Below, piece after piece: positions 44,546-54,793 of a DNA stretch of 64,000 nt. This DNA is from Acinetobacter sp. ANC 4910 (GTDB lineage: Bacteria > Pseudomonadota > Gammaproteobacteria > Pseudomonadales > Moraxellaceae), in contig NZ_SJNT01000011.1 in the NCBI RefSeq assembly GCF_004331035.1, positions 1 to 64,000 on the forward strand. The letters run 5' to 3'. Made by a program: the position numbers and the translations under genes. Below the pieces are notes generated by a model. It did not search any database. It saw only the letters and a program-made list of their open reading frames with translations, and was not told the DNA's origin. Within the stretch, counting starts at the first letter, position 1, and each line of letters begins with the position of its first letter.

Positions 44546-45124
44546 ATGCCTAAACAGATTCTCATGCTGGTCGGTGACTACGCCGAAGATTACGAAACCA
44601 TGGTGCCTTTTCAATTTTTGACAGGACTGGGTTATACCGTACATGCGGTCTGTCCAGACAAAAAATCGGGGGACAGTATTGCCACGGCAATTCACGACTT
44701 TGAAGGTGAACAAACCTATAGCGAAAAGCGTGGACACAACTTTGCCATTAATCATGATTTTGATGCAGTGAATACTGCTGACTATATTGGCTTAGTCATT
44801 CCAGGTGGTCGTGCACCTGAATACTTACGCATGAATGCCCGCGTCATTGAAATTGTGCAAGAATTTGATACTTCGAAAAAACCGATTGCTGCGGTATGTC
44901 ACGGTGCACAAATTCTGGCTGCTGCCAATGTACTGCAAGGTCGTACCTGTTCAGCCTATCCTGCCTGTGCAGCAGAAGTGAAACTGGCAGGTGGTCACTA
45001 TGCTGATATTGCCGTAACAGAAGCAGTGACAGATGGACATTTGGTCACAGCACCTGCTTGGCCTGCACACCCCGCTTGGTTAGCGCAATATGTAAAAGCA
45101 CTCGGTGCAACTATTCAGATTTAA
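44546..45124 (+). CDS. DJ-1/PfpI-family protein
   Basis: 192 residues from ATG 44546 ([17 protein letters not shown]), with AGAGAG before it; the 20 upstream in-frame residues are not family-like. Nucleophile elbow [12 protein letters not shown] with the conserved Cys (near 115) and [12 protein letters not shown]. Members are proteases, glyoxalases or chaperones; the Cys-His pair is present (CHG). The AEDYE acidic partner near residue 15 fits the PfpI/YhbO type. Confidence 0.87.
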   Translation: MPKQILMLVGDYAEDYETMVPFQFLTGLGYTVHAVCPDKKSGDSIATAIHDFEGEQTYSEKRGHNFAINHDFDAVNTADYIGLVIPGGRAPEYLRMNARVIEIVQEFDTSKKPIAAVCHGAQILAAANVLQGRTCSAYPACAAEVKLAGGHYADIAVTEAVTDGHLVTAPAWPAHPAWLAQYVKALGATIQI

Positions 45125-45148
45125 GACATTTTATCTTAAGTACTAATC

Positions 45149-45181
45149 GTTGCGTTCCAAACCACATATAGGGAACGCAAC
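45149..45181. terminator. hairpin between convergent DJ-1 gene and unknown gene
   Basis: A 10-bp stem GTTGCGTTCC / GGAACGCAAC with a 13-nt loop; no T-run. Position between convergent genes suggests a transcript end. Confidence 0.5.
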
Positions 45182-45192
45182 CCATAGATGAG

Positions 45193-46029
45193 CTATTTCA
45201 TCACGGGTGACAGATGATGTATGGTCGGTGATTTGTTCCAATACCAATAAAAATAGCCACCTTGATTTTGTAATAAGGTATGCGTTTTCAATTGGGTCTG
45301 CTGCTGACTGCCCCAGCAAGCATGTGCGGAGTTACGATTGTTATGTAAGTTAATATATTCCTGCTCCGAATGTGCAGGCTGCGGGGGTAAATACAGTGCT
45401 GAACCTATGGGAACCCACAAATCGGCCAGATAAATTTTCTTTTGTTTGGGCCAATAACGAGCCACACTAATCACCAAAGGTAAGTTTGCATCGCTCGATG
45501 CAAACACATGTGGAAAATCATGATGCTCCATATCGGTACATATAAACGGAAATAAAGTTTTTCCACGACCCGAAGCCAAACCTAGATCCAAATAGGGACA
45601 CCAGTAGCTTGCCCAAAGCCCATATTCATATTCAATTTGGGATAGCGTGGTAACTGGACTTTGAATTTGAATGGCTTGCCCCGCTTCAACGAGAGTAAAA
45701 CCAAAAGCTGCCGCATTTTCTCGGGTTGCCCAGAGTGCTTCAAACTCAAATCGAGTACCTTTAAATTCCAACTGGGTTTCTATGCCATAAGGTGCATTGT
45801 CCTTAGTGCCTAAACAACGAGGGACAAGATACTTATTGCCTTTGCTTTTTCGATTTTCTGGTGCAAGAGCAAGTGGTTTTAGCCCATCAGGTAAGCTCGC
45901 GAGATAGCTAGGTCGACCTGCATCATTATAAAAATAGGGTGTCAGTTGAATATCAACCTCATATTCCCTGACTTCCCGATCCAATAATGCCGCCTCAAAA
46001 TACACAGCATTTTCCGAACAGTTCCCCAT
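45193..46029 (-). CDS. protein of unknown function (278 aa)
   Basis: I start it at ATG 46029 because AGAGGTG lies 5 bp upstream; a GTG two codons earlier is possible. No signal peptide or membrane helix. Rich in aromatic residues, with YEYGLWASYWCPYLDLG and GGYFYWYWNKSP, and few charged clusters. I do not recognise the family. Neighbouring genes give no clear clue. Confidence 0.6.
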   Translation of the reverse strand: MGNCSENAVYFEAALLDREVREYEVDIQLTPYFYNDAGRPSYLASLPDGLKPLALAPENRKSKGNKYLVPRCLGTKDNAPYGIETQLEFKGTRFEFEALWATRENAAAFGFTLVEAGQAIQIQSPVTTLSQIEYEYGLWASYWCPYLDLGLASGRGKTLFPFICTDMEHHDFPHVFASSDANLPLVISVARYWPKQKKIYLADLWVPIGSALYLPPQPAHSEQEYINLHNNRNSAHACWGSQQQTQLKTHTLLQNQGGYFYWYWNKSPTIHHLSPVMK

Positions 46030-46110
46030 CGTCACACCTCTTTATTTACTTTTTTATTTCGTGATGCTACCTCAGTCCCATTTATTCACTTTAACTGACC
46101 GTTAAACGAC

Positions 46111-47088
46111 TTATCGCCCCTGTTTTAGCATGCGCTTAGCACCTGCATGGTTATAGTTGCTAGCAAGATTTTGCAGAATTTTATCGGCTTGTCCTTTCGG
46201 GTTAGAAAAACGACTGCTGTATGCAGGCACACTGGTCAAACACCGTGCAACGAGCATGCCTGAATCGGTATACACATTTGCATTGGTTCCTGCCAATTTT
46301 CCATAGTTATACGCACGTTGGGCATTGTTACAGGCATTTAACTTATTGGTACCTTTGCTTAAATCACGACGAGCGGTGACATAAGCTTTGAGCTGCTGCT
46401 GTTGCGGTGTTTCAACTGCTGCAGCAGTTACAGTTTGCGTAGCGTCTACTACAGTAGGTTTACTTTCTTTCTTTTTCTCTGCTTCTTTTTTATTATCAGG
46501 CTCTTTAGCTATTTCGGTTTTGCTATTTTTTGTCGTTGTGGTGCTCTTCGCTGTTTTTTTCTCTGCCGAGTTTGATCCTACATTTTTATACCATTGCTTG
46601 GCTTCATCTGCTCTCAGCATACGGGTTTGCAAACTCACAGCACGCGCTGTAAGACGACTTTCCAACTTTCCTTCTGCAATAGGTTCAATCGAAACAATCC
46701 AACGCTCATCAGGCAATACACATTCGTAAGCACCGATACCTTGCTTCACATTACTGTTTCCCATCAGGCGCTTTTTCTGTGTCTGATCTTTAACTAAATG
46801 CAAATTACTTTTATACAGCAAGGCAAATTTGCCACCTTTGGCATGACAATAACTACCTAAATACTTACGTGGATATAACGCTTGAGTTTCAGTGCTGTTT
46901 TGTTGTTTTCCCCAATCATAGACATATTCTTTTGCCGTACCATCAGCTGCATTCAAATTTTTCTGGTCAATTAACGCTTGTGGTGTTGCATATTTATTGA
47001 TGGAATCTGTACTGAAATTACTGATGTGGTTACACCCCTGTAAAGTAATTCCCATCGCCCCAATGAAAATAAATTGTTTTAAATTCAC
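46111..47088 (-). CDS. lipoprotein of unknown function with low-complexity linker
   Basis: 325 residues. The lipobox LQGC (Cys19) predicts a lipoprotein. A folded N-part (about 40-170) is followed by a Lys/Glu/Thr-rich linker (about 175-230, e.g. KKTAKSTTTTKNSKTE and KKEAEKKKES) and a short C-terminal helical part with NACNNAQRAYNYGKLAG and two Cys (NACNN, ARCLT). The linker could reach across the periplasm. No family known to me. Confidence 0.68.
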   Translation of the reverse strand: MNLKQFIFIGAMGITLQGCNHISNFSTDSINKYATPQALIDQKNLNAADGTAKEYVYDWGKQQNSTETQALYPRKYLGSYCHAKGGKFALLYKSNLHLVKDQTQKKRLMGNSNVKQGIGAYECVLPDERWIVSIEPIAEGKLESRLTARAVSLQTRMLRADEAKQWYKNVGSNSAEKKTAKSTTTTKNSKTEIAKEPDNKKEAEKKKESKPTVVDATQTVTAAAVETPQQQQLKAYVTARRDLSKGTNKLNACNNAQRAYNYGKLAGTNANVYTDSGMLVARCLTSVPAYSSRFSNPKGQADKILQNLASNYNHAGAKRMLKQGR

Positions 47089-47382
47089 GTCGCCGTTCTC
47101 AATAATTATTTTATTGTTTAAAAATATCGCAAATTACATAAAATAACAAACCATAGCCCACTGATTTTATTACTCATTTTTATATTTTATTAAAAACCAA
47201 ATCAACCAAACCCTATTTAATGTTAAACAAATTATATTTTTGTTTTTTTAGTTGTTTCAATTAACACAATTACTGTGGTTGAAGCTCATACAGATATGAC
47301 CACATAAAATCATCTTTTTAATCAAATAAATAAAAAATAGCGATCAAGCCTACCGCAATTTCAGTGCATGGAAACCGACAAA

Positions 47383-48459
47383 CTACTTAACCACGGCCTC
47401 AATTTTATCTAAATCCCACACGCCTCCCGCAGCTAAACCTTTACACATCCCAGTCCAACGATCGACGGTTTGCACAAACTGTTGTCCATTCCACACCCAT
47501 TCTGCAATAGCCCAACAGTCGCCAATGCCTCGCCCTTTTTGCCCACTATAAATATGCCCCTCCGAAAAATCTGACGCAGTTTCGGTAATAAAAGTTGCAG
47601 GACCTTTGAGTGAAGCATCTAATACCCACATGCCATAACCTTCATTATAGGCGGCACGCCAGCACAGCGTTGTGGCCAATACCTTTTGTCCGCTTAGTTT
47701 ATACAGTTGAATCGGTTGTGGTTCCTGTCCATCACCTGTATATACTCCGTCACAAAACCCTTCACTCACCTCGGTTTTAGGCTGCGATGACATCAACGTT
47801 TTATACAAAGTTTGATAGGGTGCTTGAGTTGGATCTAAAGTCCGATAGGGTTGATTTGCGGTCTTCACTGGTTTCACCACGAATTTGGGTATAGCTGCTA
47901 AAACACCTGCTTCATTGTTACGTCCCTTTTTAATCAAAGCGCCCACAGTATTCAGCCGTTTTTGGAAATCATCCATTTTTAACAGTGTCGCAGTCATGCC
48001 CTTATCAGAGATTTGCCAATGTGCATGCTGATTTTTAAATTCAATTTGGGCATTTTGTGCAGCACCTTGTAATAAGGCATTCACTTGCTGATTCGACAGC
48101 GTCCCCATCAAAGGCAGCTCATTGCCATCAATATTCACCATCCCTAAGTCCCGACCATTCACAAAAAAATGAATATCCCGAATTTTGGATGCTGGCAATT
48201 CTTCTTCAAAACTGGCTAAAGCAAATTCTGCCATTACCGTTTGCTTCGCTCCTGCGTGACGCGTCAAAAGTATTGATGCGGGTTCTGATTGACTGAGATC
48301 ATCATTTTGATAACCTGCCGCACGGCAGGTGCCTGTATTGCTACAATAAAGCTCCCAATCTTCATGAGAAAAAGATATTCCTTTAATATCTTGCGCCAAA
48401 ATAGCTGTACTGACCGCAGTTAAACACGTTACAGAAATAAAATAAGCGATAAATTTCAT
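47383..48459 (-). CDS. DUF1176 exported protein
   Basis: 358 residues from ATG 48459, giving a good signal peptide MKFIAYFISVTCLTAVSTA ending before QDIKG; longer in-frame starts reach TTG 48543. DUF1176 features: ISFSHEDWELYCSNTGTCRAAGY at the start, ILLTRHAGAKQTVMAEFAL, then ATTLCWRAAYNEGYGMWVLD and a C-terminal GIGDCWAIAEWVWNGQQFV. Periplasmic; function unknown. Confidence 0.82.
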   Translation of the reverse strand: MKFIAYFISVTCLTAVSTAILAQDIKGISFSHEDWELYCSNTGTCRAAGYQNDDLSQSEPASILLTRHAGAKQTVMAEFALASFEEELPASKIRDIHFFVNGRDLGMVNIDGNELPLMGTLSNQQVNALLQGAAQNAQIEFKNQHAHWQISDKGMTATLLKMDDFQKRLNTVGALIKKGRNNEAGVLAAIPKFVVKPVKTANQPYRTLDPTQAPYQTLYKTLMSSQPKTEVSEGFCDGVYTGDGQEPQPIQLYKLSGQKVLATTLCWRAAYNEGYGMWVLDASLKGPATFITETASDFSEGHIYSGQKGRGIGDCWAIAEWVWNGQQFVQTVDRWTGMCKGLAAGGVWDLDKIEAVVK

Positions 48460-48545
48460 CAGGAAGGCACTGTTATTTATTGTCATCATTGTTTTTAGTT
48501 TACTGCTTTCCATGTATTTGAACAAAATGACGTTACTTTCCAAGC

Positions 48546-48568
48546 GAAAAAAACCTGCAAAATGCAGG
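48546..48568 (-). terminator. intrinsic terminator after sbmA
   Basis: CCTGCA / TGCAGG with a short loop is followed by seven Ts on the minus strand, 27 bp after the stop codon. Confidence 0.8.
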
Positions 48569-48594
48569 CTCTTTTCAATCGATAAACAGTTCGA

Positions 48595-49788
48595 TTATTC
48601 ATCCAAAATCGATTCAAAGGCTTTTAAACGCTTATAAATGGACAACAGTTCAATAATGGTTTTCCAAGACATAATTAAATATTGGAAAGATTCACGAACT
48701 TTATCAAAAACATTCCCAATCTGATTGACCAAACCTAAGGTCATTTTTCCTGCTGCAATGGACGGGAATAGCACCACTAAGCTATATAAAATATCAAGTT
48801 GTCGATACCACGTTGCCACCAAGTTGAAATACGCATAATGAAAATACAGGCGGAAATAGTTTTTGCGTACGCGACTAAAAAGTTCGGCCAAGGTTGCAGG
48901 CTGTGCACGATCTGCATGATCTTCTCCGTATACCAATTCTTTACGATATGCTGCTTCTACTTTCTGATTGTTAAATTCCAAACCTGGCAGCTTATTTCCC
49001 ACCACCATCAACAACACCGTACCAAAAATTGCCCAAATAATGGATGCCCAAACCAGTGAATGCTGAACTTCGCCTACAACGGGTAATACAGGCACATGTT
49101 TAGACAAATCAAATAAAATGGGGAGGAAAGCGACCAAAATCATAATGGCTTTGATCAGCTCGACACCCAAATCTTCCATAATGGTGGCAAAACGCATGGT
49201 GTCTTCCTGTACACGCTGTGATGCCCCTTCAACTTGGCGCAGTTTTTCCCAACGTTCCGTATAATATTCGTTCATCGCTGTACGCCAGCGGAATACATAG
49301 TGACTGGTAAAGAAAGCATTAATCACAGCAAACGTTACTGCGACCATCGCAATGTAGAGAAAGGTTAAAGTGCCCATATATAAGTCGTTAATATTGCCGC
49401 CTTTGCCCAACATATTTTGGATTAAGTCCCAAAATGGACCATACCAAGCATTAATCGCAACACTGACCTGTACACCAAACCAGATGTTAAACAAAATAAA
49501 GGCAGAACCCCAAATAGACCAACCTTGCCACTTATTGTCGGAAAAAAATTTCCAGAACAAAGCAAATAGTGCGGTTGAAATAAAGAACCAGACATAAAAC
49601 CATAAAAATGAAGGTGACCAAAAGCGACTCACGCCTACAGGTAACTCTGTATTGGTATATCCCTGTGGCCATCCAATGGCACTCCCCCATGTATTTCCTC
49701 CCGTGTACCACAAAGTCATATTAAGCACTGACCAGATCAACACCGAAATAAAAAACCATTTGGGATTTGGAAAAAATGATTTAAACAT
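48595..49788 (-). CDS. sbmA: SbmA/BacA-type peptide transporter
   Basis: 397 residues. The start [15 protein letters not shown] matches SbmA. Seven to eight membrane helices with [46 protein letters not shown] and a final YKRLKAFE. SbmA proteins are homodimeric, proton-driven and take up proline-rich antimicrobial peptides, bleomycin and microcins. Slightly shorter than E. coli SbmA (406). The long upstream gap has a possible Fur-like site. Confidence 0.92.
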   Translation of the reverse strand: MFKSFFPNPKWFFISVLIWSVLNMTLWYTGGNTWGSAIGWPQGYTNTELPVGVSRFWSPSFLWFYVWFFISTALFALFWKFFSDNKWQGWSIWGSAFILFNIWFGVQVSVAINAWYGPFWDLIQNMLGKGGNINDLYMGTLTFLYIAMVAVTFAVINAFFTSHYVFRWRTAMNEYYTERWEKLRQVEGASQRVQEDTMRFATIMEDLGVELIKAIMILVAFLPILFDLSKHVPVLPVVGEVQHSLVWASIIWAIFGTVLLMVVGNKLPGLEFNNQKVEAAYRKELVYGEDHADRAQPATLAELFSRVRKNYFRLYFHYAYFNLVATWYRQLDILYSLVVLFPSIAAGKMTLGLVNQIGNVFDKVRESFQYLIMSWKTIIELLSIYKRLKAFESILDE

Positions 49789-50254
49789 TGAACCCGAAAA
49801 TCCTTGAGTTGTTTGAATGAATATCTTTGGAATACTAATCCTAATTTTGTAATTTCTGGTACGAACTTTTACAGATATTTGTACTTTTTTCTTTTGTAAT
49901 CATTTATTTGTGAAAATAATTCTCATTTGCTATTTTTTTTGTGGATCAATCTCATAATTTTTTATCCATTACCGTTTAACATTCCAACTCCGACCTTTTC
50001 TCTATAACTATTGATTCTTTTACATAATTATTATATTCGTAATCGATCAGCCCCCCTATATTGCTTATAGATTGGCTATTGCGAAAAAATCGGCATGATA
50101 TGGAATAGACTTTTGATTTTTATCAAGATCGATAGAATTTTTTCATCGTTATTCCATGAAATATTTTGTATTTCTGACGTAGTGCAATCTATGCCCGAAA
50201 GGAATAATGCTACACTGTTGCCATAAAATTAACTAAATTTATGAGGAGAAGAAT
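49789..50254. other. 466-bp divergent gap between sbmA and a small gene
   Basis: AT-rich, no reading frame of note. Should hold both promoters. A Fur-like sequence at 49912-49930 is the only motif I can point to. Confidence 0.5.
49912..49930. promoter_or_regulatory. possible Fur-like box upstream of sbmA
   Basis: GAAAATAATTCTCATTTGC matches 13 of 19 positions of the classical Fur consensus. It is 124 bp upstream of the sbmA ATG. In DNA this AT-rich such a score can arise by chance. Confidence 0.3.
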
Positions 50255-50449
50255 ATGGAATCATTTGTTATTGAACTGATAAAACCAATTACTCTAGAAA
50301 AAGAAAATCACACCGCAAAAGTCTTCGAAGAAGGCACAATTCTTAAAGTCTTATTGAAAACACCGAATTCTTTATTGGTAAGTGATGATGCCAAATTTAG
50401 TTTTACCGTAGATTTAGATGGCGAAAATATCATTTGGCGTAAACTTTAA
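50255..50449 (+). CDS. small protein of unknown function (64 aa)
   Basis: A strong AGGAG lies 9 nt before the ATG, supporting a real gene. No signal peptide or membrane helix; a compact beta-rich make-up (FVIELIKPITLE, GTILKVLLKTPNSLLVS, FSFTVDLDGENIIW). I do not recognise a family. A hairpin follows at 50490-50520. Confidence 0.65.
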   Translation: MESFVIELIKPITLEKENHTAKVFEEGTILKVLLKTPNSLLVSDDAKFSFTVDLDGENIIWRKL

Positions 50450-50489
50450 GATTCCACTCAGGCTGTCAAGCTACATAAATTGTCATAGC

Positions 50490-50520
50490 AACCACCCCGT
50501 ATCGGGTATATGGAGTGGTT
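50490..50520 (+). terminator. hairpin after the 64-aa gene
   Basis: AACCACCCC and GGAGTGGTT (one mismatch) enclose an inner CCCG / CGGG hairpin, 41 bp after the stop. No clear T-run. Confidence 0.45.
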
Positions 50521-50702
50521 ATGTTCACAAGCTCTAATTGAGTGAACTTAAACGCTGATGAATATTGGCAAATCAATAACAATAATTTTAAGCAAAACAC
50601 AATTGCTATATTTACATTCGGTCAATTCAACTTATTATGTATTTGTTTCTCTACCCGACACACAGATGGAATTGTGTGAATGCCCCACAAGGTTTTTAAA
50701 AG

Positions 50703-51521
50703 ATGAAAAAAATAATTCTTGCTAGCTTAATCGCGATGTCCACACAATTCGCATTTGCTGAAAGTAAACCCGCCGCAGCAGATCCCGCTTTTACTGAAGT
50801 CGAAGCCATGGTCAAAGCCAATAATATGACAGGTGCCTATCAGGCATTGGAAAAACTTGGCAAGGCAGGCAATGCTCAAGCCCTTTACAATTTAGGCTAT
50901 TTAACCCAAATGGGGCAAGGCACAACCAAAGATGAAAAGAAAGCCATTCAACTTTATGAGCAATCTGCCAGTAAAGGTTACCCCGTTGCGGACTATGTAC
51001 TGGGCAAAAATTATTTAGCAGGTACTTTGGGTTTAAAACAAGATACAGCGAAAGCAAAACAGTATTTTGAAAAAGCCTCTGCTAAAGGTTTTAGCGATGC
51101 TACAGTCGATCTGGCGGTGTTACTTTTTTCTGAAAATAATCCAGCCTCGGACAAATTGGCATTACAAAAGCTTGATCCTTTAATCAAAAAAGGGAATTTC
51201 CAAGCCCTTCACGCTAAAGCCTTGTATGACATTAGCACTGGATTCAAAAACAAAGATGAAGCTCCGATTAAGCAAGGTTTAGCCAGTATTCAAAACTTGG
51301 CGCAGAAAGGCTATATTCCTGCCTTAATGGCAGTTGGTAATATGTTTACCAATGGCAATATCGTGCCGCAAAATCTGCCTGAAGCGAAAAAAATCTTCAT
51401 GGCACTTGCCAAAGAAAATGTACCACAAGCACAAGAATCATTAGCAGTCGTTGAAAGAATGATGGCTGAACAGGCGAAAGCATCAACAGCATCACCAACT
51501 AAAGCCGCAAAAAAAAGCTAA
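50703..51521 (+). CDS. exported Sel1-repeat (TPR-like) protein
   Basis: 272 residues. Signal peptide MKKIILASLIAMSTQFAFA. Sel1-like repeats follow: AQALYNLGYLTQMGQGTTKDEKKAIQLYEQSASKG (about 55-90), then YPVADYVLGKNYL...AKAKQYFEKASAKG, and a third near 200-235. Sel1 repeats form protein-binding solenoids in the periplasm; the partner is unknown. Terminator at 51550-51581. Confidence 0.85.
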   Translation: MKKIILASLIAMSTQFAFAESKPAAADPAFTEVEAMVKANNMTGAYQALEKLGKAGNAQALYNLGYLTQMGQGTTKDEKKAIQLYEQSASKGYPVADYVLGKNYLAGTLGLKQDTAKAKQYFEKASAKGFSDATVDLAVLLFSENNPASDKLALQKLDPLIKKGNFQALHAKALYDISTGFKNKDEAPIKQGLASIQNLAQKGYIPALMAVGNMFTNGNIVPQNLPEAKKIFMALAKENVPQAQESLAVVERMMAEQAKASTASPTKAAKKS

Positions 51522-51549
51522 TTTATCCCGATCACTTGTTGATATAGAA

Positions 51550-51581
51550 AATGCCCATCTAAAAAGATGGGCATTCTTTTT
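51550..51581. terminator. terminator between the Sel1 gene and the AEC gene
   Basis: The stem AATGCCCATCT / AGATGGGCATT with a 4-nt loop and T-run on the plus side. Confidence 0.88.
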
Positions 51582-51598
51582 GGTCGAAAGATTGAAAC

Positions 51599-52525
51599 TT
51601 ATCCCCACCAAAATGCAATCAAACCACTCACAACTCCAAACCCTAAAATTGTACTGAGCATTAAAGGCGTAAGGGCTTTTTCATTTAGTCCATAAGTCTG
51701 TCCAAATATGCCAAACGCAATTGGCATAGGCAATGCCGCCAATAAAGTTCCTGCATACAACATTTCCTGACTGACATTCGGCAGTACTGAAAACAGCAGA
51801 AAAATGGTCAACGGCATCAGAATAATTTTAAAGAAAACCAAAACAAGGCTTTGTATATCAACAGCTTTAAGACCTATACCTACCAAACTGCCACCAATCA
51901 CAAACAACGCCAGTGGCGATGCCGTCTTCCCCAGCATCGCTAAAATCTGATCGATGGCAGCAGGTAATTTTAGCCCCAATAATACACAGCTCATCCCTAA
52001 AATAATGGCTAAAATGACAGGGTTTTTCAGCAGATTAACCAACGTTGGAAGGGCAACCTGTTTAAAACTGCCCTGCTGCTGTAATCCTGCCTCAGCAATC
52101 ATTAACACCAAAGCCACAATCAGTAGATTTTCAATAATCAATGTCAGAGAAATATAAATTGCCGCATGTTGACCAATCAACATGGTCAAAATTGCAGTAC
52201 CAATAAAGCCCGTATTTGACATCGATGCCCCCATCGCCATAACTGCCGAAGCAGTTAAGCGATGTTGGAAATAATGCCGATATAAAACAAAGGCACAAAC
52301 AAACAGCAGTAATGAGCCACCACCATATGCAATGAAATAACTCGGATGCCAAATCTCATTTAAATTACGACTGGCTAAGGCATGCAATAAAAATGCAGGT
52401 AAAGCAATCTTGATCACGAAGGCACTAAGCGCTTTAATCTGTTCAGACAGGATTAAGCCACCTTTGACACAGGCAAATCCAAGCAATACCAACAATATAA
52501 TCGGCAAAATAATACTTAAGACCAC
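51599..52525 (-). CDS. AEC-family (auxin efflux carrier-like) transporter
   Basis: 308 residues with ten predicted membrane helices in two bundles of five. N-terminal LSIILPIILLVLLGFACVKGG and middle NLLKNPVILAIILGM are AEC signatures. I choose GTG 52525 because GGAG lies 7 nt before it; the longest frame starts at TTG 52543. In bacteria members export or import small organic acids; substrate unknown. Confidence 0.82.
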   Translation of the reverse strand: MVLSIILPIILLVLLGFACVKGGLILSEQIKALSAFVIKIALPAFLLHALASRNLNEIWHPSYFIAYGGGSLLLFVCAFVLYRHYFQHRLTASAVMAMGASMSNTGFIGTAILTMLIGQHAAIYISLTLIIENLLIVALVLMIAEAGLQQQGSFKQVALPTLVNLLKNPVILAIILGMSCVLLGLKLPAAIDQILAMLGKTASPLALFVIGGSLVGIGLKAVDIQSLVLVFFKIILMPLTIFLLFSVLPNVSQEMLYAGTLLAALPMPIAFGIFGQTYGLNEKALTPLMLSTILGFGVVSGLIAFWWG

Positions 52526-52639
52526 ATGTGTACTCCATACCAACGCTTTTTCAAAATGCCTCCTTGCTATGTTTTAGCATGCAATCATCACGGTATGCTT
52601 AAAGGAAGGTTCTACGCCAACAATCAACTTAACCTAGGT

Positions 52640-53749
52640 TTATTCCGAAAATGACTTGAATAATTGCTTCACGCCATGCGGCTGACAACGCAGATATTGT
52701 GGTGCAATTTCCAGAGTTTCTCCCAATTCTGCTGCGGCGTGCCAAGGCCAACGTGGGTCGTACAACATCGCGCGTGCCAAGCCAATTGCATCGGCTTGTT
52801 CTTGTTGCAATACCTGTTCTGCTTGTTGAGCTTCCGTAATCAGTCCCACTGCAATCACTGGAATATCAATGGCTTGTTTTACTGCTTGTGCAAACGGAAC
52901 TTGATAATTCGCGCCAATCTGAATCGCCTGCTCTACATGCAACCCCCCACTGGAAACATGAATATAGGCAGCACCCAATTGTTGCAGGCGTTTCGACAAT
53001 TCAACCGATTCCTCAACCGTCCAACCGCCATCAAACCAATCTTGAGCAGATAAACGCACACCGATTGGATAGCCTTGAGGTACAACATCAAGCATCGCTT
53101 GAAAAGTTTCTAAGGTCATCCGAATGCGATTTTCAAACTCGCCACCATATTCATCCTGACGCTGATTTGCCAGTGGTGACATAAATTGATGCAACAGATA
53201 ACCATGCGCTGCATGTAACTCAATTAAATCAAATCCTGCATCCACAGCACGAATGGCAGCTTGGGCAAAATCTTGCTGAACCTGCTTAAGCTCAGCCATC
53301 GATAAGGCATGTGGAGGAATATCTTTCGGATTAAATGTTACCTCACTGGCAGAAACCGTTTGCCAACCATGTTGTTCTGTTGGAGTAATTTGTCCTCTGC
53401 CTAACCAAGGCTTATCCGTAGATGCCTTACGCCCAGCATGCGCCAATTGAATCGCAAAGGGCATCGGAGAAATTGAACGAACTTTCTTTAATAACTGCTG
53501 CATTTGATCGCGTTGTCGATCATTCCATAGCCCTAAATCTGCAAAACTGATTCGTCCTTCGGGTTGCACTGCTGTTGCCTCAACAATACACAGCCCCGCA
53601 CCAGATAAGGCATAATTTGCCCATTGCTGTTCATGCCAATAGCTCAGCTCGCCTTGATCATTGGCTGAATATTGGCACATTGGCGCAATTACGATGCGAT
53701 TTTTTACAGAGAGTGAACCATACTGAATGGGCTGAAATAAGCGTGACAT
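52640..53749 (-). CDS. Old Yellow Enzyme-type NADH:flavin oxidoreductase (YqjM/NamA class)
   Basis: 369 residues from ATG 53749 (MSRLFQPIQYGSL), with GAGG 6 nt upstream. FMN-binding TIM barrel: NRIVIAPMCQYSA with the Cys that tunes FMN in the YqjM class, QLAHAGRKAS (His near 110), ELHAAHGYLLHQFMSPLANQRQDEYGG and VAIGLIT-type end (IGLARAMLYDPRWP). It reduces activated C=C bonds. Monocistronic. Confidence 0.9.
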   Translation of the reverse strand: MSRLFQPIQYGSLSVKNRIVIAPMCQYSANDQGELSYWHEQQWANYALSGAGLCIVEATAVQPEGRISFADLGLWNDRQRDQMQQLLKKVRSISPMPFAIQLAHAGRKASTDKPWLGRGQITPTEQHGWQTVSASEVTFNPKDIPPHALSMAELKQVQQDFAQAAIRAVDAGFDLIELHAAHGYLLHQFMSPLANQRQDEYGGEFENRIRMTLETFQAMLDVVPQGYPIGVRLSAQDWFDGGWTVEESVELSKRLQQLGAAYIHVSSGGLHVEQAIQIGANYQVPFAQAVKQAIDIPVIAVGLITEAQQAEQVLQQEQADAIGLARAMLYDPRWPWHAAAELGETLEIAPQYLRCQPHGVKQLFKSFSE

Positions 53750-53941
53750 GCGATGCCTCATAATTCTAATTTCCGTGACTTATCACGTTATACAGATTAT
53801 GCCGAGGCTGCAAATACTCTTTTCATCTATTGTTTAAGTTCCATCCTCAAAAGAAAGCGATCAGATTTTGAAAAGGCTTGCATTCCCGCCTATTCAGCCC
53901 GATATTAGCCTTGTTGTCTTAGAACTGTCATTTTAAAGCCT

Positions 53942-54793
53942 ATGCCTGAATTACCCGAAGTAGAAACCACCAAAACTAGCTTGCTCCCGTTGATTGGACA
54001 ACACGTTCAATCCGTTACGGTCTTTGAGCCGCGTTTACGTTGGCCTATTCCCGACGATTTACAACGTCTGCAAGGACAAAAACTACTGAAGCTCACACGT
54101 CGTTCTAAGTATATTCTGGCAGAATTTGAACAAGATCGGATGCTTTGGCATTTAGGCATGTCGGGAAGTTTTAGATTGTGTGAAACGCACGAGGAAAAGC
54201 GCAAACACGATCATTTGATTCTTCAATTTGATGACATCCAGTTGCGTTATCACGACCCACGCCGCTTTGGTTGCATTCTTTGGTGGGATGCGGAAACTGA
54301 AGCAAAACTGCTTGCTCCTTTAGGACCTGAACCATTAAGCGAAGCATTTAATGCAGATTATTTAAGCCAAAAATTGAAAAATAAACAGGTCGGCATAAAA
54401 GTTGCAATGATGGATAATCATGTGGTGGTGGGTGTGGGCAATATCTATGCCACTGAAAGCTTATTCAATTTAGGCATACATCCAGCACAAGTGGCCTCAA
54501 GTTTATCTATGCACCAAATTGAAAAACTGGTGCAGGAAACCAAAAGAATCTTACAGCAAGCCATTCAACTGGGCGGATCAACGCTACGAGATTATAGTAA
54601 CGCGATGGGGGAAAATGGTTACTTTCAACAAACCCTGCTCGCGTATGGTCGCGCTGGTGAAATGTGTGTGAACTGTGAAACAACATTGGAAAATTTAAAA
54701 CTGGGACAACGTGCAAGTGTCTTCTGCCCACAATGCCAACCCTTGAAACAAGTAGCTAAAATGACAGCAATCAAGCGAGGTAAAATCAAGTGA
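53942..54793 (+). CDS. mutM: formamidopyrimidine-DNA glycosylase MutM (Fpg)
   Basis: Removes 8-oxoguanine and formamidopyrimidines from DNA and nicks the strand. Seen: catalytic N-terminus (M)PELPEVETTK with Pro1-Glu2, the Lys in RRSKYIL (near 56), GVGNIYATESLF, the H2TH region, and a C-terminal zinc finger CVNC (near 241-244) to CPQCQ (near 261). 283 residues, slightly longer than E. coli (269). Overlaps the ppiC gene by 4 bp (GTGA). Confidence 0.95.
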   Translation: MPELPEVETTKTSLLPLIGQHVQSVTVFEPRLRWPIPDDLQRLQGQKLLKLTRRSKYILAEFEQDRMLWHLGMSGSFRLCETHEEKRKHDHLILQFDDIQLRYHDPRRFGCILWWDAETEAKLLAPLGPEPLSEAFNADYLSQKLKNKQVGIKVAMMDNHVVVGVGNIYATESLFNLGIHPAQVASSLSMHQIEKLVQETKRILQQAIQLGGSTLRDYSNAMGENGYFQQTLLAYGRAGEMCVNCETTLENLKLGQRASVFCPQCQPLKQVAKMTAIKRGKIK

